Shown here: positions 1 to 13,467 of the stretch, in pieces
How the letters are laid out: each line of letters opens with the position of its first letter
How positions within the stretch are numbered: the stretch's first letter is position 1
Notes under the pieces: model-generated
What the model saw: the letters and a program-made list of their open reading frames with translations, nothing else
The model's database searches: none
Told to the model about the DNA's origin: nothing
Program-made: the position numbers and the translations under genes
DNA from: Tetrahymena thermophila SB210
Taxonomy: Eukaryota; Ciliophora; Oligohymenophorea; Hymenostomatida; Tetrahymenidae
Length of the DNA stretch: 64,000 bases
NCBI RefSeq assembly: GCF_000189635.1
Contig: NW_002476364.1
Coordinates: 615,972-679,971 of the forward strand
Reading direction: 5' to 3'

Positions 1-1279
1 AAATTGATTTTTATAAGTTTTGCTATTAAACATCATCTCATAATTATGTTAATAATTTGAAATCTTTATCTTTTTTGATTATCTATTTAAGTATAAATTC
101 AATAATCTTTAATCAAATATGATTGAAATTACTTTATTAGATGTTATTTATTCTTATTGAATTCACTTTATTAAATATTGTTATTTCTTAGCTAATTTTA
201 CTTTTGTAAGTATTTTTATTAAAAATATGTTGATAAAATTTAATAAATAATATGATTTTATTTTCTTACTTAAATTTATTAAATGACTACTTTTCATTTC
301 AAATAAAATTTAAATAAAACTTAATAATTCCAATTATACTTTTTATAATATTTTTATGTTCAAATGGAAAATTTGCCCTATTTTAATTTTTAGATTAGCT
401 GAATAACGTTGAAAAATAATTTACTTTTTGCAAAAACTTTTATATACATCATTTTATCCTCAATTAATAATTATACTTTACTTTACATTTTCACATTTTC
501 ATGAAAGCCATCTCATTCAAGAGACTGAATACAAATAAATTTTACTCTGAATAACTTTTGCTTGAATACCTAGTAAAAAAATATAAATTGATAACTTAGC
601 TTACATGTATGGAATATTTATGCAGAAGTCCTATTTTAATAAAATATGTTATTTGATTATTAATTATATTAATCAGTAATGAATAGTAATGAATGATGGT
701 TAAGAAGGAAAGGTATTTGTAAATTAAATTCAATTAATAACACAAGAATGATGTAATTACATATAAATCAATATTATAAATTTGTTAATTATTAGATTGT
801 TCTTTAATATAAAGTGAAATAAGTAAACTTGCTAAGAGAAAGTAATAAATAGATAATTATTCATGAAAATAAGGGAAATATCGCTAATTAGCTTAAATTT
901 TAGCAGTAAAAATCTTGAAGAAGACTTCGGAAGGCATTATGCTTCAATAGTAAATAAAAATATTTAATTTATATTTATAATTATGCTCATTATGTTCAAT
1001 ATCTTATCAAATATTTTTCATTAATTTATCAATTATTAATATCAATCTAGCTAAAGATCTAGTTTCATGTTTTTACTGCAGTAAGCTTATTGATATTCTT
1101 CCTTGTACTAATCTAGAATTAAATATCTTATCGGGGAGGAATATATATTTGTGTGTGCCTCTTTGCATCTATAATTTTTACTCAAATACTTCTGAATTAT
1201 GTCTAAAAAAATTATTATTATCTTATGATGCCAATTAACTCTTTGTTTATTTCCTTAATGCTTTTTAAAATATACTCAT
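1..1279. other. AT-rich stretch with a possible upstream exon
   Basis: Mostly very AT-rich sequence without a convincing start codon. From about 1035 to 1280 the plus strand holds an open ciliate-code frame with a Cys-x2-Cys pattern and several further cysteines (near 1068, 1077, 1101, 1158 and 1170), ending at TGA 1281-1283. It could be an ectodomain exon of the gene that follows, which uses another frame, but I could not find a phase-consistent splice. Nothing else is recognisable. Confidence 0.4.
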
Positions 1280-4226
1280 ATGATCAAATATAAATGCAAG
1301 CAAATTTCATAAAGGAGGTAATATTTACTTTTTTTTTTCTTTCTTTTTTTAAATAACGCAGCTTTTAATTTAATACCAATCTTAAGTATTTGTAACCAAA
1401 TTTGGTAATTTAAAATCTTATTGAATAATATTTTAAGATAAATGAATCTTACATCTTTTTTAAATTTAATATCATAGTTTGCACTAATTTCTTTACTTCT
1501 TGTGAATACTCACAAGCTCTATATTAATTTTCTCAATTTAACTGCTATTAAAATTTCTGAGTGCTTGATACTCAACAACAAAGACAGTAATCAGGTTTTA
1601 TATTCAGTGCAGTTCACATGCTCCATCATATTAATCATGGTTATAATGTACGCAAAACTTTATTTTTTAAGACATCTCTATATTGACAGTCAGGTTGGAA
1701 AATGTTGGAGTGATATCGTAAACTAAAATTTAAATTAAAAGGTTTTTACTACTACTTACAACAAGTAAACAGGAAAATTAGAACTCTACAATTATAATTA
1801 AGCATGCTTAAAAGATATAAATAAAGACTCAACCACCTCTCAATCTAAATTCTAAGAAATATTTAATAGATATTTATAAAATTTTAGATTCAACATTAGT
1901 GATTGTCTTGTTTACAGGCCTCGAAGCGAAATAGCAGATAAGTGCTAAATGATAGACTTGAAATAATATTTAGTTAATCGCCATATTCATCAATTGAATT
2001 AACAAAATGACAAATAAACATCATTTACGAAATTATCTGAAAATAATTCTACTAATAAAAATTCTGTCTAACTTAAATAGATCTAAAATTAAGATTTATC
2101 TTTTCAGAAAAACAACAGCAGCACTAACAACAATAACAACAACAAAAGCAGTTAAAACCATGGAAAACAGGTTGAGTAAATTTAGGCATAATTTTATGAT
2201 ATGAAATCAAATACCAATAAAACTTGTAGAATTAAAATAATACAAAACTCCCTTTATTCTTCATCTCAGCTTTTAGTGATTATTGAAGATGAGTCTTATT
2301 TACAAGATCTTAGTAGATATAAATAAGAAAAATAAACTATTGAAAGATTTCTCTTTTCGTTGATGCAGAATTTTTAAGTAGATTAATTTATTTATTTTTT
2401 CATTGATTCTAAAATATTAATTGACAATTTTCAAAATACTTTGAATTAGTTTTTTTCCCCTTAAAATATCTTTTAATTTTGTTTAAAAAAATTATTAATA
2501 GGAAAAATTAAGGTACATAATTTGGGGTTTAGAAAATAGTGATTAATAAATCTCTAAAATAGAAAGTTATATTCTGATAAATTAAGTTTATTGTATCTTT
2601 GATTACTTTATTATTAAGTCTAAGAAGCTTAGAAACAAATTCAATCAACAAATTTCTAAAAAAATATCTAAAATTTTAAATGTGGAAAACTTTACTTGGT
2701 AAAGCTTAATGAAAGAGCTTGTATCACTATTTTGTGATATGACCATTGTAAGTGATATAGACTTTGAAGCTGAAGAAATAAGCCTTTTTTAAGATCGTAG
2801 AAAACTTAAATAAGTTCTTATTGCTCTTCTTTCCTTGGCTTAATGTCGAGCAGTTGAAACATACGAGCTCAAAATATCCAGAATAAAAAAGAAAGAGTGG
2901 AATGCTATTCTTCTAATGGTTATCTTTCAGACAAACGATAAACCAAGCGATTATAAAAAGAAATTTTATGAATTTCTAAATGGAAATTCTATCAGCGCAT
3001 TAAATGAAGTTGAATATGAAGTTCTTAAAGAAACTGTGATGATAATAGGACCTTATTAGATCAATGAAGAAATTTCAGATAATGGATTAGTTTAAATTTC
3101 TTTTGCTTTTTTTGAGGATTTAGAAGTAATTTATGAATCAATTTCGTCACAGGTTCGTAAAACAGAAAATTAACCAAGAGAAGACGCAATGATTAGAAAT
3201 TTAATGAGCCCAAAAAACTAAGAACTCTTAGCTGCTACTTATGATTAATATGTAAGTAAAATAAAAGAAAGATAAAGAAAATCTAAAAAAAGAATTGCAA
3301 TTATGGAAGTTTCTTCCAAATCAAAGAATAACTGTGATGAAATTAGTAGCTCTAGTGAAGATGAAATATCTCAAGATATGGAAATTAAGAGCATTGATGA
3401 TAAGTTTTTTTGTTTAACTTCTTTATCTGAAAACCATGAAAAAGTTTAAGCCATACCTGATGTATAATCGTTCAAGAAAATGAACAAATTTAAAAAAACA
3501 TAATCTAACTTATAGCTCACAACTATTGAACAATAACTAGCTCTAAATTCCCCTACACTTCCAACAGAAGAGTAAATTATGAAATAACCAAATACAAAGA
3601 CAGATTTTAAATACAACTAGAAACGTTCAAGTACTTTGTTAATCAATGCTAAATTTAGTTAGAATTATTAACTAAATAATGGATTTAAAAGTTTCTTAAA
3701 AAACTCTAAAATTTCATAGTATTTTAATCATGGAAATTAAAATAAATCTAAAATTGATTAAGAGAATATAGATTTAACTCTAAAAATGTAATCTTCTATT
3801 TACAATCAACATATTTCTTAATATAGTAGCAAAGTTCCATATCACCAAAACTTTGGATAAAAATCGCCTATAAAATAATCCTCTATTAATTAATAAATCC
3901 AGATAGGAAATTCTATTAATATTGATAGGACTAGTTTAAATTTATGTAGACAACTAACAGAAAACAAAATAGAATCTTTTTCACCTAGAATGTAACATTT
4001 TTCCAGCTTCAAACAGTAAGGAACTCGAAATTCAATCAATTCTTAAAGATTGTCCAAATTCAAAACCTAAGAAATAAATGGAAATTACTACCCTAAGGAC
4101 AATTCTATTGATTTTAAAAAACAATCAATTAATTCCTTGCTTAAAGAATTCAATAAAAACTTTGAATAATAATCACATAATTAAGATAAATGTGATAACT
4201 TTAGTCTTTATCTACAGAAAAATTGA
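1280..4226 (+). CDS. Membrane protein with degenerate histidine-kinase-like core
   Basis: Two exons, 1280-2512 and 2619-4226, give 946 residues with the ciliate code. The 106 nt intron begins GTACAT and ends TTAAG, and phase 0 is kept. The N-terminal 130 residues hold two or three hydrophobic segments. A region near residues 340-380 has the spacing of a histidine-kinase dimerisation helix (IERFLFSLMQNF), but the phospho-acceptor His of the usual H-E-L-R-T-P motif is absent. Around residue 468, DRRKLKQVLIALLSLAQ matches the N-box region of HATPase_c domains, with the catalytic Asn positions replaced. The last 300 residues are rich in Q, N, S and K. I infer a two-component-derived membrane sensor that has lost phosphotransfer chemistry. 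The start is uncertain: the frame is open from 1229 and ATG 1280 is the first Met. It could instead be an unrelated ciliate membrane protein. Confidence 0.55.
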
Positions 4227-4890
4227 ATCGTGAATGAAACTAATTATGGAAAGACAATTAAATCAAAGAAAATAAAATGATTATAATAAATTAGAAAATT
4301 AGTGATTACTTTCGCCTGAAATAAATAATCAAATAACCTTTAGATCACATTTTAATTAATTTTTTAATAAAAAAGAAAATTTAAAATTGATAGATTAGAA
4401 ATTTTATTAAATTATTATTAATTAATTTAATTACATTATTTGAAAATATTTTAAAAAAGCAAAAATGTATTATTAATTTTATTAAATTTAAATAATTTAA
4501 TTAACCATTTTTATTATTTAAAAAATTCCTCAAGTATATAAAAATGAATATTTTGTTTATATATTTTATAGATTTTGTAAATAAGCTTTAATATTTTTTT
4601 TTTAATACATTTTTCTGAAATTATTAAAAAAATATTTTATGATTTTAAGAAATAAAATTAGCTTTCTTTAAATATAATATGAATTTTATAATTGGTAAAT
4701 TGTCTATCTAATTTGATGTATCATTTTGAGTATCTTTATATATATCATTTATTACATAATTTGCTTTATTAATTTTTTATTTGTTTAAAATCAAAATATA
4801 TCTATCTTTATTAATATTAATTAACTAATTGTTTTTAATATTATCCCTAATCATATCAATCAATCAATCAATCAATCAATTAATCATTCT
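4227..4890. other. Intergenic spacer with TCAA repeat
   Basis: AT-rich spacer between two plus-strand genes. It ends in a short tetranucleotide repeat immediately before the INTS9 start codon. No RNA gene or coding frame is seen. Confidence 0.7.
4856..4880. repeat. (TCAA)n microsatellite
   Basis: About six perfect tetranucleotide copies, ending about 10 bp upstream of the INTS9 ATG, so probably in its 5' leader. Confidence 0.9.
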
Positions 4891-7134
4891 ATGAACTTCT
4901 ACTCACTTTATGGATCTAATCAAGAATATTCCTTGAATATTTTAGAATTAAACTCCACTAAGTTTTTATTTCTTCGCCATTTTCCTTAAGATAAGCTGCT
5001 TTACTATTTGCCTTAGTGTGAGTTTGGGGAAGAGGAAGAAGAAACTATTGATGAATTAAAAAAAAAAGTTAAAATTGATGAAGAAACCAGATTATTTATT
5101 TCTAATTAATCAGTTAATATATCTAAAAACAACAATTTAATGGAAATAGAATAATAGGAAGATAATCAAAAGTCACCATTCTATACAAAGATAAAAGATA
5201 AACACTATATAAAAGGAGCTATGAAGTTCGATTTAACTTTTTTAAATAATATTGACTAAAATTCTATTGATTTTATCTTAATAACATCAATTGATGACAT
5301 CTTCCTTTTACCATTCCTATTTTAACAAAATAAACTAAAAGCCAAGGTTTATGCTACTGTCCCTGTAGCTTAGATAGGATAGCATGTGCTTCAAGAATAT
5401 TACAAACTAGTTTAGAATAGAAATAGAAATATTGATTTATCTTCTTCTGAAAATAAAAATGGATAATATTTTTAAAATTCATAAAATTCATATTTTTAAG
5501 AGAGTGAATTTTTGGATTTATTTGAAACACAATATGATTTGGAAATCAATTAGTGGGCAGATATTTTTAGTTATGAAGATATTCAAAATGCTTTAAGCAA
5601 AATTACAACAATGAACTTTGGATAAAAGCTACAATTAGAGGGAGTAGATACTATTATTGAACCTGTTAGCAGTGGTTATTCTATTGGAAGTTGTGTCTGG
5701 ATTTTAGAATATCATTCTAATAGACTAGCTGTTTTTAACAATGCTTGTAAACATAACATCAGACACACCCTTAACCTTGATTAAAGCTCTAAGTTAAAGG
5801 ATTCTTTAGATTTTTTGTTTGTCACTCCCTTCTTGAACACATCAAAAGAATTAACTGCTTTGACAAAATAATTTAATACTTCATATCTTAGTGAGGCATA
5901 TCTTATCAAATTTTTCTAGCTAGCTTAGTAATTACTACAATAAAAACAAAATTTAATTATTCCTATCAGAGACGGTGGTATTATTTTAGACTTATTAGAT
6001 ATATTAGAAAAGAAGCTTGCTTCTTTTATTAGACATTTTTATATTATTTGTGAAAGTGCTTTACCATATATCCATTTTGGTAATAGTAACGTTGAATTTT
6101 TAAATGAAATCCTCTAAAAAAAGATATTTTGTGAAAACCCTGAGAATCCCTTCTCAGCTTATGACTAATTTGTATAAAAAAATTAAAATATAAGCATATT
6201 GCCAGATTTTATAGCTTTTTAGTAATTAAGCAAGTCATAGCCTTTGTAGTCATTGATAATAAATAGAACACCATCTATATTTTTTGTTGTTGATTCTAGC
6301 TTGAGACTTGGAAATACGATGCAGTTGCTCAAATTAATAAATGAATCAATTCCAAATTAAGAGGAATTCTCTTCTTCAATTTTACTTGTTGACCCTTATA
6401 TGCAGAGTCCTCATGTGGTAGCTCCTATCTTAGGCCTTTTTAGAAACCAAATATTTTATACTCCACTTGATAACAGAATGCATGTTTAAGAATTTTGTGA
6501 ATATGTTAAATAAATTAACCCCAAAAATTTGATATATCCTCGTAAATATTAAGATATTTAAATATTTTTAGAATAGCAAAGAGAGTAAAGCGGTTAAAGA
6601 ATATTAACCTCAGTATATGGTAACGATGAAGCTATTTCTCTTAATCTATACCAGCATGAATAAGGTGCACTGACAATTAACAAAAATGAGCTTAAAAATA
6701 TAAAGTTCTCTAAATTTGAAAGGATACCTTTTTTACCCTAAATTGGCTAAATTAAGGGAATTTTGAACAGTGAGACAGGATAAATTTCTACAAGAATTAG
6801 CATTTCCAATCAAATGGAGTTTGATGATAAACTGAACGAAGAAACCAAATAAATTATTATTTTGAGATATAAAAACTTAATTTAAAGGAATTAAGGCTAC
6901 ATCAATTTGTAAAATTTCATAATATAAGAGATGAATCAGCTTGGTTATTAATAAACATCCACACAAACAAATAGCGAGGGACTTAAAATCTATCTAAAGA
7001 ACCAAACTACTAATGATATAGCTTATGTGGAGCATGACAAAGAAAAAACTTCAGTTTTTTGCTCGAATAAAGATAACACATTAAGTATTCTAAATTTCAT
7101 TAAACAAAAAATCAACATAGTTGAGTTAAAATGA
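4891..7134 (+). CDS. INTS9: Integrator complex subunit 9 homologue
   Basis: A single exon of 747 residues with many TAA and TAG glutamine codons, ending at TGA 7132-7134. INTS9 is the catalytically inactive metallo-beta-lactamase/beta-CASP partner of the INTS11 endonuclease in the nuclear Integrator complex, which cleaves snRNA 3' ends. The order of conserved blocks matches the family: an N-terminal MBL fold beginning MNFYSLYGSNQEYSLNILEL, the AKVYATVPVAQIGQ block, the PVSSGYSIGSCVWILEYHS block (around residue 260), a LIIPIRDGGIILDLLDIL block that matches the start of beta-CASP, and VDSSLRLGNTMQLLKLI followed by SILLVDPYMQSPHV. No HxHxDH zinc motif is visible, as expected for INTS9 and unlike INTS11. 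It is somewhat longer than the human protein (658 residues). The start is the first ATG after the TCAA repeat and no intron is needed. Confidence 0.85.
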
Positions 7135-7826
7135 ATTTTTTTTTATTAAATAAAATAAATTAACTTGAAAAGGATTAATAAAAAATATTATTTGTATGAT
7201 AAAATTAAAATAAAGAAATAATTAAATTTATTATAATCATTAAAATAATTCTGAAAAGTATTTGGCTTACTTTAAATTCATAAAATCTTATTTAACAATA
7301 ATTTTATTTTATATTTCAGCTTTTTTATATTTTAAAATAAATTTTATAACTATTATCAAGTAATCCTTAAAAAGTTAAACTTTATCAAAAATAAATATTT
7401 GATTTTATTTAACATATTTTTAATAAATTTTCATTAAAATTTTCATTTATAATTTAAGTAATATCTTCTATCTAATGTTAATACGTATAGCTTTCCTTAA
7501 ATAATTAGCTTAAATTTGTTTCCTAATGTAAATTAATTTATTATATAAATTAAATACTCTTATGTTAAAATTATTATAATCAATTTATTTGCTTAAAAAT
7601 GTCTTGCAATTCTATAAAAATAAATAATTACTTAATTTTTAAGCAAATATTTTTTATCTCTTCATTAAAATTATTGATAAATAAATTTTCTATTTTTTAT
7701 CTCTAAGATAAAATTAAAAAAAAAATTATTATTATTATTATTATTAAATAAATTAATATTTTTTAATTTAATTTTAAAAATAGAATTTTCGATAATTATT
7801 TATACTAATTATTCTTTATTAATTTT
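7135..7826. other. AT-rich spacer upstream of the 5S gene
   Basis: More than 85 percent A+T by eye, with homopolymer runs and a short ATT repeat near 7725-7745. No gene seen. Confidence 0.7.
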
Positions 7827-7946
7827 GTTGTCGGCCATACTAAGGTGAAAACACCGGATCCCATTCGAACTCCGAAGTTAAGCGCCTTAAGGCTGGGTTA
7901 GTACTAAGGTGGGGGACCGCTTGGGAAGTCCCAGTGTCGACAACCT
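7827..7946 (+). rRNA. 5S ribosomal RNA
   Basis: A 120 nt GC-rich island in AT-rich DNA. It starts GTTGTCGGCCATAC and ends GTGTCGACAACCT, and these ends pair as helix I. The central CATTCGAACTCCGAAGTTAAG block is the universal loop B/helix III region and carries the internal RNA polymerase III control region. The sequence agrees with what I recall of Tetrahymena 5S rRNA. It is a solitary copy in this window, not a tandem array. Confidence 0.97.
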
Positions 7947-7950
7947 TTTT
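7946..7950 (+). terminator. Pol III T5 terminator of 5S rRNA
   Basis: A run of five T directly after the last paired bases of the 5S gene, the standard RNA polymerase III stop signal. Confidence 0.85.
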
Positions 7951-10900
7951 AAAAATTTTTTAAATAAAATTTTGTTTTTAATTTTTTAAAGCTTTATAAT
8001 AATATGATAAAATTTTTAAAACTATAAAAATAATTTTTCATTATAATGAATTCAATTAAAAATAAAATTAATGAATTATTTTAAATTGCATTATGAATTT
8101 ACCAACATATTTGTTAAAAATTAAAAAAATAAAATATATTTTTCAAATAAATTACAGATAAATTTTGAAGAAGATTTGAACAAAATATCTAAAAATGTAA
8201 AGTAAAATTATTTTTTGTAATAATTTAGGAATTTATTGATAAATTAGTAAATAAATTTAATGGAACAAGAAAAAGCCAAATCAAATATATTTATTTATAG
8301 ATTTCCTTCTTAAAAAGTTGAAACTGTTGATTACTAAATTAAATGATAGATTTATCTATCAATCTATATGTTTAGATTTTATTTGCTTATCTGTGAAATA
8401 AATTCAATCTATTTTTAGCCAAAATCGAATTTTTAACTTAATTTACAGCTTTTATTAGAGCTTCTCGAAATTAATTAATTTGAAAAGATCAATTTAAATT
8501 ATAAATATTAGATTACAATAACTAAAGTTACAAATTTTATCAATAAACTTATAATTTTATTTCAGATCATTATTATTTTTTTTGATGAGCAAATCCAAAT
8601 TTAAGATTTTAATTTCTTTTTTCATTTACTCTACTATGAAGTTAAAAAAAATAGATTCCTATTAATTTATATTTAAAATATTAAGATATGTAATTTATAA
8701 TTAAACAATAAGTAAAATTATTAAAAAAAAATAGTTTTAATGCTTTTGCTTTATTATTATTCTAAAAAATAATTTGTTTTATTTATATATCTAAATAAAA
8801 AAATTCACATTTATTGTATGTGAATTTGAAAATAAGAAAAAATAAATAACTTTTTATAATATTTTACTATTGCCAAAGTAAATTTTACCAAAGTTTTAAA
8901 ACAAATATGATATTTAAAACTTTCTAATGACTTTAGTTTGATTAGATCTTTATAAAATATAAATTTTAAATAAATAGGAAAATGATGAATGAATTATTTT
9001 GTCTATGTGTTCATAACTGTCTATATTAACAGGTTTTACAGATAAAATTTCTATTCGGATTTAAGAAATTGTGTGGTTTGATTTCTTAAAAATCTACAAT
9101 CTATTTTCTCAAAGTAATTACTATCAAAATTCATTCATAGAGTGTTTTATATTTATAATATTTTATCAGAATTTTTTATGAAAGTGTAATTGATTATAAA
9201 CAAAATTTAATTTTAAATTCGAATAAAATGAAAAATTAATTATTGTAACTTCAAAAACTAAAAAATTATTAATTCTTATATATTTATTAAATTTAGCTGA
9301 TCTGTAATTTTTTGAAATAAAATTTTTTCTACCTTAATTTATTTTCATTAACCTGTAAATAAATAAATTGTATATAGATATTTATAATTCTCTCTATTAG
9401 CATGACCCAACTGTTGGTTTGTTAATTAGTTCTAATAAACTTTATCAGAATTTTTATAAAAAGTGTAATATAAACATTCTTTTTTTTTTTGATTTAATTT
9501 TACACAAAAAGTAAAAAAATCTAAAAAATAAAAATAAAATATTAAATTAAATATTTTATTAATGAGTATTATAAGTTTCATGTTATCATAAAGAATACAT
9601 TTGTAATTATATTTTGTAAGAATTTTTTATGAATGTGTAATTGATCATAAACACAATTTATTTTAAATTCGAAGAAAATGAAAAATTAATTGTAACTTCA
9701 AAAACTAAATTAATTATTAATTCATATATATATATATTATATATTTATTAAATTGAATGTATCAGTAATTTTTTAATAAAATTCTTTCTACCTCTATTTA
9801 TTTACATTAAACTGTAAATAAATAAATTTCATATAGATATTTTTAATTATTTCTGTTATTATGACCCAAATATTGGTTTGTAACTAAATTCGAATATACT
9901 TTATCAGAATTTTTATAAAAAGTGTAATATATATAAACAATCTTTTCTTTGATTTAATTTTATACAAAAGAAAAAAAAATTAAAAAAATAAAAATAAAAT
10001 ATTAATTTAAATATTGTATATATTTAATTAATTTGTACTGTAAGTTGAATATTATCATAAAGAATACATTTATAAAAATAATTTTAATTCTTTTTGAAAA
10101 ACAACTTACATTGATTACTTTTATTTTTCTTAAAATATAAAGTATTGAAATACGAAATAATGATTAATTAATTTTCAATATTTTTCTTTCCCACTAATCA
10201 ATTTCGAACTCCTAGAAAAATATAACTTTCTATACTAAAATTATTAAGATTTCTTATTTTATTAAAGTAGTTATATTGATTTTATCAACTTAAACTTAAA
10301 ATAATCAAATCAAAAAATTTAAGACTTCTTCCTTAAAACCTAAAATTATATTTATAGTAATCCCCTCTATATTTATCAAAAAAATATTCTGTAATTTCTC
10401 ATATATAAATGTCATATTCAGATAAAAACTTTTGAACAAATTTATTCCTTTTTTACATTTAAATGGGTGCTAGTATTACTTACATAAATTGTGGTAAATT
10501 ATTATGCATTATGGTGTATATTAAAATGAAAATTTAAAATGCATCATAAAATTGTAAATTTATTTTCATAATTTAAATTTTTCATTATACGCTGTTTTAT
10601 TAATTAATTAATATTTTGATGACTCTATCTATATAAGCTTACTACTTTTTTCAAGTTTTATTGAATTAAATAAATTAAATGTTCTCTATTCCTTCAAATA
10701 AATTTGTATTTTTGATTGTTTTCTAGATAAATATATTCAATTTATTTTCTTGATCAAAAAATATGCACATTTAAATAGCATTGTAAAGAAAATCATTTTA
10801 TTGAAATTGCAAAATTTAATAAAATCATATAATACTTTATAAAATAATTAAATTCTATTATATTGGTTAAGTTACACATTAAGTTTCAAAAATCTGAAAA

Positions 10901-11408
10901 TTTATTTGATTAAAAAATGAATTTTTAGATGGCTTTTATTACTTTAAGTCTAATTTTCTTTTTTAAAGATCAAATAAACTATTGTATTTTTTAATTTCGA
11001 ATAATTTCTGCTTGTTAAGTTTTTAACCAAAATTTTCAATATTAGTTTATTATTTTACTTCCATAAAAATTAATTTTCTTATTTACTTATATCATACACT
11101 TTATGAATTAGTAATTAATCCAAAAATTATTATAAATAGCATAAAAAATTATTTTATTTTTGAGAAGATAAAATAATAAATAAATTTGAATTGAAAAGTT
11201 ACTATTTTTATTTTTGTCAGATTACTTTTTTCTGATTAATTTTGATTAATTATATAAACTATATATTCAATTAATTATATTTAATCAGAAAATAATATGG
11301 GCTTGCACAAAATAAAGCTTAATTTAAATAGAAAGAATTTTGAATTTTAAAATAAAAAATATTAAACTAAAATATAAAATAACAAAAAAAACATTAAAAT
11401 TAAAAAAA
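7951..11408. other. Long AT-rich intergenic region
   Basis: About 3.4 kb without a convincing coding frame on either strand. Its only structure is an imperfect 450 bp tandem duplication at about 9168-10075, listed separately, and the flank of the first small secreted-protein gene. Confidence 0.6.
9168..10075. repeat. Imperfect tandem duplication, about 450-470 bp unit
   Basis: Copy 1 (about 9168-9600) and copy 2 (about 9619-10075) share in order: an AGAATTTTTTATGA block, a TGTAATTGAT block, AACTTCAAAAACTAAA, GACCCAA plus TTGGTTTGT, TTTATCAGAATTTTTATAAA, and ATCATAAAGAATACATTT. The offset grows from 451 to 469 bp through small indels. The repeated AAGTGTAAT word also occurs upstream of the second and third paralogues downstream (12624, 14774). 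Confidence 0.75.
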
Positions 11409-11747
11409 ATGAGATTTATTGCTGTTTGCTTATTTGCCTTAGTTGCCTTAAGCTCTGTATATGCTGATGATATCGAAAAGATGAAATGTTTGGGTCAAGT
11501 TCCTAAACCTTGTGGTGATGGTTCAGATTCTGCCTGTTTAACCGCTTACAACACTGATGGCAACTGTGTTAATAGAGATTGTGCTGCTAAACTCATCGAC
11601 TTGAACGACTACGCTACTTGCATCAAGAAATGCAAATCTAATAACGATAAAGTTTAAAAATGGATTGATGCTAATGTTAGTTGTGTTGGAAGTGGTTTAT
11701 TAAGCTTTGCTGCTTTAATGATTGCTTTTGTTGCTTTCATGTTCTGA
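11409..11747 (+). CDS. Small secreted cysteine-rich protein, GPI-anchor-like, copy 1
   Basis: 112 residues; ATG 11409 and TGA 11745-11747. Visible parts: an N-terminal signal peptide (residues 1-19, ending SSVYA), a mature domain with eight cysteines at 27, 35, 43, 53, 58, 71, 75 and 92, and a hydrophobic C-terminal tail (residues 97-112) with no charged residue after it, preceded by small residues (GSG at 94-96). That architecture is typical of a GPI-anchored surface protein. The TAA at residue 83 is read as Gln, so standard-code calls stop 30 residues early and wrongly start at a TTG upstream. I recognise no named family. It is one of three tandem, nearly identical genes. An AAATTAAAAAAAATG-like context precedes each start. 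Confidence 0.9.
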
Positions 11748-13467
11748 GTTATTAAATAATATTAAAAAGAATTTTTAAATTAAATATTTTGATGTTTGTA
11801 TATGTCTTGATGTATTTAGTTTATAAATTTTATTTGAAATCAATTTCATTCTCTTTAAATTTTACACATTTATCTTCTTTTTATTTCACTGTGTTAATCT
11901 GTATATAATCGAATTATACTTTAAATTCTCATGTATTAAAGTTCTGTCTGTCATATTAATGTATTTTTTCTAAAAAATAATTGTACTATACAAAAAAATA
12001 TAAATAGTGAAAATTTAATGAAGTGAGAATTAATAGGATTTATGGCATATCTATTTTTATATACTTTATTAAATATGTACCTATAATATTATTGTTTATA
12101 CTAATAAATATTAATATTAAAGTTAGAACTTTACTATAAAGATAATCAAATTCAAATTTTTAAACTACCATCTCAGATTTTTTTAAACTTGAATAATTGT
12201 ACAAAATGTGAATTTGGGGCTATTTTTATGTTAATATAAAATAGTTTTTATCTATAAATAATCTAAAATGTATCTTTGTTTATCTTATTTCTTGATATTT
12301 TTTACTAAATTATAATAAAATATACGGAAAGAGAAAAAATATAACACATTAAACTAAATAGTTAAAAAAATAAAGTTTTCTCGATTGTTAAACAATAAAA
12401 GAAATATTTCGTCTTTAAAACTCTTTAATTTTACAAACCTATGATAAAAGTTAGTTAATAAATAATAAGAATATTTATATTTTTAAAAATATCTTAATTA
12501 TTATTTTTAAGAAGTTATGTTTTTTGCTTTAAAAGTAATTCTTAAGAATTTTAGAAGGAATCTAAACTTAATTAAAATCTTTGTGGTTTTTCTCTTTAAG
12601 CTTAAATTCGAAAAAATTAAGAAAAGTGTAATTAATAAAAATAAACTATAATAAAATTAAGAAATATCACTATTGTTTAGAGTGTAATCTTAGATTAGCA
12701 ATATCAATTATTACATTTTCTGAGCGATCTCTAATTTTTTTAACTTAACATACAGTATATTTATTTAAATAAAATTCGCTTACAAACAAACTATCATCTA
12801 TCTATCTTGCAAAGATCATAAAAATATTTTATCAACTATTACCATCATAAAAGATCTGAATGGTATAAGTATAAAAAGCGGGGGGAATATCTTTCTTTTT
12901 TTCTACAAATATTGTTTATCCTTAACATATGACGCAACATGTAAATGAAGTGTTCGAATATTTATTAATTAAAAAATTAGATTTTGAGAGTTACAATTTT
13001 TAGAATTATATCTTTTTAGTAGATCAAATAATAATAATAATACATACTTTTAATTTCGAAAGATATTTTTTAGTTAATTAAACTGTATGCATGTAATTTA
13101 GCTTATCTGTCAATTTACTTGTAAAAAGCATTTAAAGTCATTTAGTTTTTTTTATTTCTAAAAGAAGCGAGTAGTAAGTAATTATTAATGAACATTAAAA
13201 TAATTTATTGTTTTAATATTTTATAAGTTTTAATATTAATTTTTAGAACTTTCGTTTTTACTGATTTTATTTGATGAATTTCGCTTAGTTGCTAAAGAGA
13301 ATGATTTTTATTAATTAATTTAATAAATAAATTCAAGAAAATTGATAAGATAATATTGAACATAAACTTCACTATAAATATCTAGCATTTTGGATTTTAA
13401 GATATAATAAATATTAACTAAAAACATACATAATTCTAAACAAATAACTAAATTAAAATTAAAAAAA
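11748..13467. other. Spacer between secreted-protein copies 1 and 2
   Basis: AT-rich DNA. It holds the copy 1 3' flank (a TTGATGTATTTAGTTTA block shared by all copies), an AAGTGTAAT word at 12624, a short G run at about 12880-12886 and a GAGAGTTACAATTTTTAG block near 12985 that recurs near 15280. Confidence 0.6.

Noticed and set aside
11340-11408. Upstream TTG start for secreted-protein copy 1
   Set aside because: Eukaryotic initiation needs ATG, and the ATG at 11409 begins a perfect signal peptide shared by all three copies.
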